This document shows positions 58,838-64,000 of a DNA stretch of 64,000 nucleotides, piece by piece. Where the stretch lies: positions 108,782 to 172,781 of the forward strand of contig CABVSR010000008.1 in NCBI GenBank assembly GCA_902500995.1. The letters are read 5' to 3'. The first letter of the stretch is position 1, and the number at the start of each line of letters is the position of its first letter. The notes beneath the pieces are model-generated. The model was given only the letters and a program-made list of their open reading frames with translations, made no database searches and was not told the origin of the DNA. Source of the stretch: an uncultured Nitrospira sp. GTDB taxonomy: Bacteria; Nitrospirota; Nitrospiria; Nitrospirales; Nitrospiraceae. The translations under genes were made by a program, and so were the position numbers.

Positions 58838-58971
58838 TGGTTCCTCCTTAACTGATGCCTAACGTTCGGTGCAGATGCCGGACGGCAAGGGTATATGGGC
58901 TGGGACGAAATAAAGAGGCCTGTCTGTCCAGAGGCACATTTCTCTTCGGAACGGTCTCGACTGCATTGCAT

Positions 58972-59015
58972 ACTAGATATAGTGATCGAATTTTTTTGTC
59001 AAACAAAATGTTGTG
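58972..59015 (-). promoter_or_regulatory. nrdJ: nrdJ promoter with two NrdR-box-like palindromes
   Basis: On the minus strand TTGACA (59002-58997) and TATCTA (58979-58974) stand 17 bases apart, a sigma-70-type pair. ACTAGATATAGT (58972-58983) covers the -10 and CAAACAAAATGTTGTG (59000-59015) the -35. Both recall the NrdR consensus ACACTATATATTGTGT, with centres 30 bases apart. NrdR bound here would block the promoter when ATP/dATP signals enough dNTPs. Confidence 0.55.
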
Positions 59016-59031
59016 GATTGCCTGTGAGTAA

Positions 59032-59105
59032 TGGGGATAAGCTGGTGATAGCGTCCCCGCTAGATTTCATGCTGTTTTTCGCAATTTTTTACTGAGTTAT
59101 CCACA
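59032..59105. promoter_or_regulatory. DnaA-box cluster upstream of nrdJ
   Basis: TTATCCACA (59097-59105) is an exact DnaA box. TGGGGATAA (59032-59040) is TTATCCCCA on the other strand, one mismatch. Both lie in an A/T-rich stretch with T-runs around 58991-58997 and 59081-59090. DnaA regulates nrdAB in E. coli, so a link to nrdJ is plausible; an origin is not supported. Confidence 0.5.
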
Positions 59106-59164
59106 GTCTTCCGGGGCTGCGGAAGAGGTTTTTCACAGGGGGGCGAGAAAATTCCTGGTACAGA

Positions 59165-59539
59165 TCAAAACGCCAGCCGACCGACCTTCACCGTCGCCTC
59201 CTCGACCCCTCGTAACGGGACAAACTGCCCGGCGATTCCCAGCACCAGCACCGGTTGGTCCAGAACGTTCGTTTCGAACAGACTGAGGAGGCCCCAATTG
59301 TTCCGCTTCGTATTGGGCCGGACGACTCCTTCGACGAGCTTCGGCCCCTGCGCGCGGAAAATCGACCGGATCAAGTCCCGATCGCGGCGCGGGCCGGATT
59401 GATCCATTTTTTCGATCTCGGCCGTGAGACGCGCTTCCACAAACTGCAGATAGGCGTCCATGGTCGGATTGGTCGCCGCCAACCACACTGCCGCCGTCAA
59501 CGTTCCGGCCAATCCGGCCAGAGTCACAGTCCGCATCAC
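59165..59539 (-). CDS. DUF4359-type exported protein
   Basis: About 124 residues, starting at GTG (an ATG is the next codon). A hydrophobic start (LAGLAGTLTAAVWLAATNP) acts as signal anchor, and the rest is soluble, with YLQFVEARLTAEIEKMDQS and LLSLFETNVLDQPVLVLGIAGQFVPLR. This resembles DUF4359 proteins. Function unknown. Two bacterial-type strands near the end would make a small sheet. Confidence 0.6.
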   Translation of the reverse strand: MMRTVTLAGLAGTLTAAVWLAATNPTMDAYLQFVEARLTAEIEKMDQSGPRRDRDLIRSIFRAQGPKLVEGVVRPNTKRNNWGLLSLFETNVLDQPVLVLGIAGQFVPLRGVEEATVKVGRLAF

Positions 59540-59696
59540 GCGCTTTCAGCCGGCCTGCGCCGAACAAATCGTAAGGGTCTAAGAGCCACGCTCGTTTGAC
59601 AAACGCACCCCGTCTGTTTAGCTTACGCCCGATTTCCAAGGAATGGAATACGAAGGCCTGTGATCACGCCCTTTCGACCATCACGGAGGAGCCGCT

Positions 59697-59987
59697 ATGT
59701 TCGTTTGGAGTAAACGCCTCGTCGCCGGCCTGCTGGCAGGGTTCGTCCTGCTGATCGGCATCTTCTTTATCCAAGGGGAGCCGGAATCGATGAGCAGCCT
59801 GAAGATTCACACCATCCGCTGGATGGCGGTGAACTATATCGGCCTGTTGATCTGGCTATTTGTGTGGATGTTCGATCAAGCGCGAGTCCGCGGAAAAAAT
59901 GTGTTCCTCTGGCTGGTGCCGTTCGCCCTAGCGCCGCTGCCGACCTTGATGCTGTTTATTTTGTTTCTGCAGAAAAAGATGCGGTAG
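59697..59987 (+). CDS. Small three-helix membrane protein
   Basis: A 96-residue protein with hydrophobic segments at about 7-25, 42-60 and 69-91, and a short hydrophilic loop (QGEPESMSSLKIHT). The ATG is preceded by GGAGG with good spacing (CACGGAGGAGCCGCT). No family known to me. It ends four bases before the convergent AmpG-like gene. Confidence 0.55.
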   Translation: MFVWSKRLVAGLLAGFVLLIGIFFIQGEPESMSSLKIHTIRWMAVNYIGLLIWLFVWMFDQARVRGKNVFLWLVPFALAPLPTLMLFILFLQKKMR

Positions 59988-59990
59988 AAG

Positions 59991-61256
59991 CTAGCAGGAG
60001 GCCTCGATCTCTCCCCTTCCCGCCTGTCGTTCCGCATGCTGCGCGACCGGCTTACGCAGGTGCCACAGCAACCACAGCCCCGGCAGCCCGGCCAGGAAGG
60101 TCACGAAGAAAAACGGACCCCAGCCGGCCATTCCCACCAATTTCGCCGCCGGCCAGCCGAGGAACACGCGGCCGAGGGCTTCGACGGAGGAAAGCAGCGC
60201 AAACTGGGTCGCGGTATAGCGGTGGTTGCAGAGCGACATGACCAGCGCCACGAAGGCGGCGGTGCCCATGCCTCCGGTGAGATTCTCGGCTCCCACCGCA
60301 AAGGCCATCACGGCATAATTCTTCCCTGCCCAAGCCAGCCACATGAATGACAGGTTCGACAGGGCCTGCAGGATGCCGAATACGAAGAGTGAACGGAAGA
60401 GCCCGAGTCGCGGCATCAGGCCGCCGCCGATAAATGCACCCAGGATGGTCGCTCCCATCCCGAAGGCGCGGACCACCCCGATCTCCTCCGACGAAAATTG
60501 CATCCCGCGCAGCAAGAACGATGTCGTCAACGCGCCGGCGAACGCATCACCGAGTTTGTAGAGCACGATCAATCCCAGGAGCGCCACCGCCATGGGGCGG
60601 GAAAGAAACTCCGTGAGCGGCCCCCACACCGCTTCCGCCATCGATTGCGGCGCCGCCTGGGCATCCTCTGGTTCCGGACTCAGCAAGATGGTCACAACTC
60701 CCAGGGCCATCAATGCGGCCATACAAAGATATGCCGCGGACCAGTTCAAGCGAGAGGCCAAGATCAGGGCCAGCGAGCCGGACGCAATCATGGCGATCCG
60801 ATAGCCCATCACCCAGGTGGCGGCGCCCAATCCCCGCTCCTCCGGTTTCAGGACATCCGTTCTGTACGCATCGAAGACGATATCCTGCGAGGCGGAAAGA
60901 AACGCGACGAGCAGGGCCAAAGCGGCAAACAGCTGTGCACCTCCCGCGGGGCCGATCAAGGCCATCACGGCCAGCGCGAGGGCAAGCCCGCTTTGCGTGA
61001 CGATCATCCAGCCACGACGACGCCCCAGCCAGGGCGGAACGATCCGGTCCATCACCGGAGCCCAGAGAAACTTCAGCGTATAAGGCAGGCCGACATAGGC
61101 GAAGAGGCCGATCGTCGTCAGGTCCAGCCCTGCTTCGGTCAGCCACGCCTGCAGCGTGCCGCCGGTGAGCGCCAGCGGCAGCCCGGAGGCAAAACCCAGG
61201 GGCAACATGATGCCGAGGCGTGGAGTGGCATAGGCGCGGAGCGATGATTGATTCAT
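59991..61256 (-). CDS. AmpG-like MFS transporter
   Basis: A 421-residue permease with about 12 membrane helices. It shows GFASGLPLALTGGTLQAWLTEAGLDLTTIGLF at the start and LLRGMQFSSEEIGVVRAFGMGATILGAFIGGGLMPRLG in the middle (residues ~18-49 and ~245-283). Both resemble AmpG, which imports anhydromuropeptides for cell-wall recycling. The central cytoplasmic loop is rich in Glu and Pro. Related MFS proteins also carry other solutes, so the substrate is inferred. A Met at the start follows MNQSSLRAYATPR. Confidence 0.8.
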   Translation of the reverse strand: MNQSSLRAYATPRLGIMLPLGFASGLPLALTGGTLQAWLTEAGLDLTTIGLFAYVGLPYTLKFLWAPVMDRIVPPWLGRRRGWMIVTQSGLALALAVMALIGPAGGAQLFAALALLVAFLSASQDIVFDAYRTDVLKPEERGLGAATWVMGYRIAMIASGSLALILASRLNWSAAYLCMAALMALGVVTILLSPEPEDAQAAPQSMAEAVWGPLTEFLSRPMAVALLGLIVLYKLGDAFAGALTTSFLLRGMQFSSEEIGVVRAFGMGATILGAFIGGGLMPRLGLFRSLFVFGILQALSNLSFMWLAWAGKNYAVMAFAVGAENLTGGMGTAAFVALVMSLCNHRYTATQFALLSSVEALGRVFLGWPAAKLVGMAGWGPFFFVTFLAGLPGLWLLWHLRKPVAQHAERQAGRGEIEASC

Positions 61257-61436
61257 GTCATCACGTCAATAACACAATCACGAGGTGCAGCATACCACCG
61301 CGCGCCGCGCCGGAGTGATTAGAATCGTGAATCTCTCTGTGCCGCGCCTGTATCTCCTCTCTCCACCACGGGATGAATCAGGGGAGGCTTTTGTAGGGCT
61401 GAACTGGTATAAGAAGCCCGAAGGGAGAGGGATGAG

Positions 61437-61841
61437 ATGAACGTGACGAACTTAGGCCTCTCGTGGAATTCCCGCTACCTCGAACTGGAGCCGGCCGAGC
61501 TCGCGGTCGCCATCGTGGCGGCGCTCCTGGTAGGCGGAGCGGTGCTGTATTTTCTTCTCAAGGTGCTGCGCAGCAAACCGGTGAAGTTGCTCGGCATGCT
61601 GCTGCTGGTCGGTGCGGTGGCCCTCGTCGGGTGGCTGGCGCTCGATCAACACCAGCAAGGTGAGCGTACGCGCGTCTCGGAGATCTGGAGTCGCACCTTT
61701 GAAAACAGCGCGATCAAAGATTTCGAGTCCTGCGTCGCCAACCGGACTCCTCGAAGCCCTGGCCCGCAATACCGTGTCGAGGTCGTGACAGAATGCGGCG
61801 ACGTGGCGAAGGCCATTAAAGAAGGGCTGGACAGCCGTTGA
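61437..61841 (+). CDS. Small membrane protein with periplasmic domain
   Basis: A 134-residue protein with two hydrophobic segments (about 18-42 and 50-68) and a soluble C-terminal part (RTRVSEIWSRTFENSAIKDFESCVANRTPR...). Two Cys in the soluble part (SCVAN and TECGD) could form a disulfide. A good ribosome site GGGAGAGGG precedes the ATG. No family recognised. It is convergent with the FNT gene. Confidence 0.55.
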   Translation: MNVTNLGLSWNSRYLELEPAELAVAIVAALLVGGAVLYFLLKVLRSKPVKLLGMLLLVGAVALVGWLALDQHQQGERTRVSEIWSRTFENSAIKDFESCVANRTPRSPGPQYRVEVVTECGDVAKAIKEGLDSR

Positions 61842-61922
61842 TCAATGAGGGCCTCACCGGGATAGCCCGACCGCTGAATGATGCGAGAACGCCGCGCGGG
61901 GCCTTTTTCCGCATCCTGCCGG

Positions 61923-62774
61923 TCAACGTGGTTGGGAGCCGGTGCGGAGATAGATGAACCAATAGACGAGCGCCACCAGCACCGTTCCGCCGATGATATT
62001 TCCGAGGGTCACCAACGCCAGGTTGGTTAACGCGCCCGCCAACGGCAGCGGCGCCGCCGTGCCGGCCGCCAAGACCATCCCCACGGGCAAAAAAAACATG
62101 TTCGCCACGGAATGTTCGAAGCCGCAGGCGACAAACGCGCTGATGGGAAACAGGATCGCGAGAATCTTGTCCGCTACGCTCCTCGCGCCCATGCACAACC
62201 AGACCGCGAGACACACCAGAACATTGCACAGAATGCCGCGCGCGAACGCCGACAGCGGATCGAGCGCGATCTTACTGCGAGCGATGCGCACCATCGTCTC
62301 ACCGACCGCCCCATCCGCCAACAGGTGGATCCCCGCAAGCAGCACGAGCACCGCCGTTCCCCCTGCCCCCAGCACATTGCCCAGATAGACCCAGATCCAA
62401 TTTCTCACCACCTGGCTGGTCTGCACGCAGCCGGCGGCCCAGGCCATCGCAATCAGATTGTTTCCCGTAAACAGTTCCGCGCCGCCGACCACCACCAACA
62501 CCAGGCCCAAACTAAACGTGATCCCTCCGGCCAAACGCAACAATCCGAAGGGCAGCGAGGAACCTTCTTTACCCACCGTGATCGTAACGGCATAAAACAA
62601 CCCGCCCAACGAAATAAACGCGCCGGCCAGCACGGCCAGAGCCACCATGGCCGGGACCGCCGTATTGACCTTGGCCAGACCAAGCTTGCACACGCGCGCC
62701 GCGATCTCCGGCGGCGGATAGGCATCGGCGACGGAAACGGAGCCGGCAGCGGGAGGGGGAGGCTCGGCGGTCAT
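61923..62774 (-). CDS. focA: Formate/nitrite transporter (FocA/NirC family)
   Basis: A pentameric channel for formate, nitrite or related anions. The 283 residues contain six membrane helices. The N-terminal part has KLGLAKVNTAVPAMVALAVLAGAFISLGGLFYAV and GGAELFTGNN. The C-terminal part has GILCNVLVCLAVWL and FPISAFVACGFEHSVANMFF, with the pore His of GFEHSVANM. Its ATG overlaps the stop of the formate dehydrogenase gene (ATGA), which favours formate as the substrate. Either import of formate for oxidation or export is possible. Confidence 0.9.
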   Translation of the reverse strand: MTAEPPPPAAGSVSVADAYPPPEIAARVCKLGLAKVNTAVPAMVALAVLAGAFISLGGLFYAVTITVGKEGSSLPFGLLRLAGGITFSLGLVLVVVGGAELFTGNNLIAMAWAAGCVQTSQVVRNWIWVYLGNVLGAGGTAVLVLLAGIHLLADGAVGETMVRIARSKIALDPLSAFARGILCNVLVCLAVWLCMGARSVADKILAILFPISAFVACGFEHSVANMFFLPVGMVLAAGTAAPLPLAGALTNLALVTLGNIIGGTVLVALVYWFIYLRTGSQPR

Positions 62775-64000
62775 GTGATCAACATCACATGCATGGAGGG
62801 AGGAGACACGGCCGGCGGAATTTTTTCAATCCGCACGGTCGAGACTTTGTACTCGGGACACTTGGAACTTTCATCGGCGCTCGACGACAGCAGCACGTTC
62901 AAGTCCGTGTCGGGGAAGTGAAAACTCGTGAACAGCTCGCCCTGCTGTACCCGTTCGCTGATCACCACCGGAAGCCTGGCCTCACCACGAGCGCTGATCA
63001 GACGAACCAGGTCGCCGTCATGCAGGTTCAGCCTGGCCGCATCGGCTGCATGGACTTCCAGCACATCGGTATCGACCACCTGCATGATCTCCGTTCGTCT
63101 GGTCTGCGCCCCGCAGTTGTAATGCTGCAGAATGCGGCCTGTGATCAGCACCAGCGGATAGGCTTCGCTCGGCGCCTCCCCCGGCGGCAGATAGTCCACC
63201 GCCACAAATTTCGCCTTCCCCTTGGGGAACGACTGCTCGTGCATCAAAGAGGTACCCGGATGTTCTGGCGAGGGAACTGGCCACTGCAATCCGTCAGGGC
63301 CGTCCAGTCGATCGAACGACACCCCGGCAAACATCGGCGCCAGTTGCGCGATCTCGTCCATGATCGCCGAGGGGTGGGAGTACTGCATCGGATAGCCCAT
63401 CCGCGCCGACACTTCGCACACGACCTGCCAATCCGGCAGCACCCCGTCCGGCGGCTCCACGGCCTTCCTGATGCGCTGGATGCGACGCTCCAGATTGGTG
63501 AAGGTTCCGTCTTTTTCCAAAAACGAGGCGCCGGGAATCACGAGATGCGCCAGCTTGGCCGTTTCGCTCAGAAATAAATCCTGGACGATGAGGAACTCCA
63601 GGCCCTTGAGCGCTGCGTGGACTTTTTTCAGATTCGGGTCGGTCTGAGCCACGTCATACCCGATGATCCACAGACTCTTGAGCGTTCCCGCCAGGGCGGC
63701 ATCCCACATGTCCGGCGTCTTCATGCCCCGTGCCGCCGGCAACGGTTTCCCCGTGACGGCAAGGTGCGCGGCCCCCAGTGCCGGATCCGTCAGGGGCTGA
63801 TATCCGGCAAAAAAGGTAGGCAAACAGCCGACGTCCGATGCACCTTGCACGTTGTTTTGCCCGCGCAATGGGTTGATGCCGGTGCCTGGCTTCCCGATGT
63901 TGCCGGTGGCCAGCGCCAGGTTCACCAGCGCCATCACCCCGTGGCTCCCCCAGCGATGTTCGGTCATGCCCAGGCCATGCACCGCCATCGAGCCGCCGCT
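62771..64000 (-). CDS. fdhA: Formate dehydrogenase alpha subunit (5' end outside the window)
   Basis: The C-terminal 410 residues of a molybdopterin oxidoreductase. GGSMAVHGLGMTEH, HGVMALVNLALATGNIGKPGTGINPLRGQNNVQG and later LVLITGRILQHYNCGAQTRRTEIMQ are typical of cytoplasmic FdhA/FdhF types. The end contains a molydopterin dinucleotide-binding domain (LFTSFHFPDTDLNVLL). The active-site Cys/Sec and the iron-sulfur ligands lie outside the window. The frame is open through base 64000. Formate oxidation could supply electrons for energy or CO2 fixation. Coupled to the FocA-type gene. Confidence 0.9.
   Translation of the reverse strand, partial: SGGSMAVHGLGMTEHRWGSHGVMALVNLALATGNIGKPGTGINPLRGQNNVQGASDVGCLPTFFAGYQPLTDPALGAAHLAVTGKPLPAARGMKTPDMWDAALAGTLKSLWIIGYDVAQTDPNLKKVHAALKGLEFLIVQDLFLSETAKLAHLVIPGASFLEKDGTFTNLERRIQRIRKAVEPPDGVLPDWQVVCEVSARMGYPMQYSHPSAIMDEIAQLAPMFAGVSFDRLDGPDGLQWPVPSPEHPGTSLMHEQSFPKGKAKFVAVDYLPPGEAPSEAYPLVLITGRILQHYNCGAQTRRTEIMQVVDTDVLEVHAADAARLNLHDGDLVRLISARGEARLPVVISERVQQGELFTSFHFPDTDLNVLLSSSADESSKCPEYKVSTVRIEKIPPAVSPPSMHVMLIT

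Noticed and set aside
59012..59020. TGTGGATTG as a third DnaA box
   Set aside because: It differs from TTATCCACA at two positions and is part of the second NrdR-like box region, so I did not count it.

Overview
The window reads as a GC-rich chromosomal segment of a Gram-negative bacterium, most likely a Nitrospira-type member of Nitrospirota. This assignment is inference. It rests on the outer-membrane biogenesis genes (lnt, Lol transporter), the formate dehydrogenase/FocA-type pair, a SmbP-like metal-binding protein, many small secreted or lipoprotein genes, bacterial topoisomerase VI, and intergenic palindromes that I recall as typical of Nitrospira genomes. No rRNA, tRNA, CRISPR array, intact insertion sequence or prophage was recognised.

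Layout. 0-5.3 kb: end of a probable peptidase gene, yacG, small secreted proteins, and a topoisomerase VI A/B pair with a secreted Q/P-rich protein as its third gene. 5.7-8.3 kb: a receiver-PAS-PAS-PAS protein, dodecin and a 58-residue microprotein. 8.5-14.5 kb: a TIGR02466-type oxygenase, a run of three paralogous lipoproteins plus a BamE-like one, VanZ and PilZ proteins, and a 40-residue membrane microprotein behind a perfect hairpin. 14.5-23.3 kb: a housekeeping strand with lnt, prfB (with its programmed +1 frameshift), lysS, lolC/E-type permease, lolD, an outer-membrane barrel and a lipoprotein.

23.3-32.8 kb: a complete tryptophan operon on the minus strand (trpE-G-D-C-[lipoprotein]-F-B-A), behind a LysM lipoprotein. 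Its gaps hold two structurally related ~125-bp palindromic repeats, a degenerate short-repeat tract and copies of another intergenic repeat. 33-40.6 kb: a MoxR-type ATPase translationally coupled to an unrecognised 632-residue protein, then ligA, a CorC/HlyC-type protein, RlpA-SPOR and a double-ACT protein.

40.8-48.9 kb: a signalling island with a zinc-ribbon protein, stand-alone CheB, CheB-CheR-PAS fusion, PAS histidine kinase and NarL-type regulator. It also holds a small RRM protein with a structured leader, a zinc-ribbon microprotein, a secreted protein and a SmbP-like protein. Three transcription units here share a TTGAC...GGTAnnCCTAG-like upstream motif, which may be their common operator. 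48.9-55.2 kb: topoisomerase IB, a DUF748 protein, hemerythrin, an SRPBCC protein, and a DUF5989 microprotein paired with a membrane polyferredoxin.

55.3-64 kb: class II ribonucleotide reductase, whose promoter overlaps two NrdR-box-like sequences 30 bp apart beside a DnaA box; then small membrane proteins, an AmpG-like transporter, and an FNT channel overlapping the end of a formate dehydrogenase alpha-subunit gene that runs off the window.
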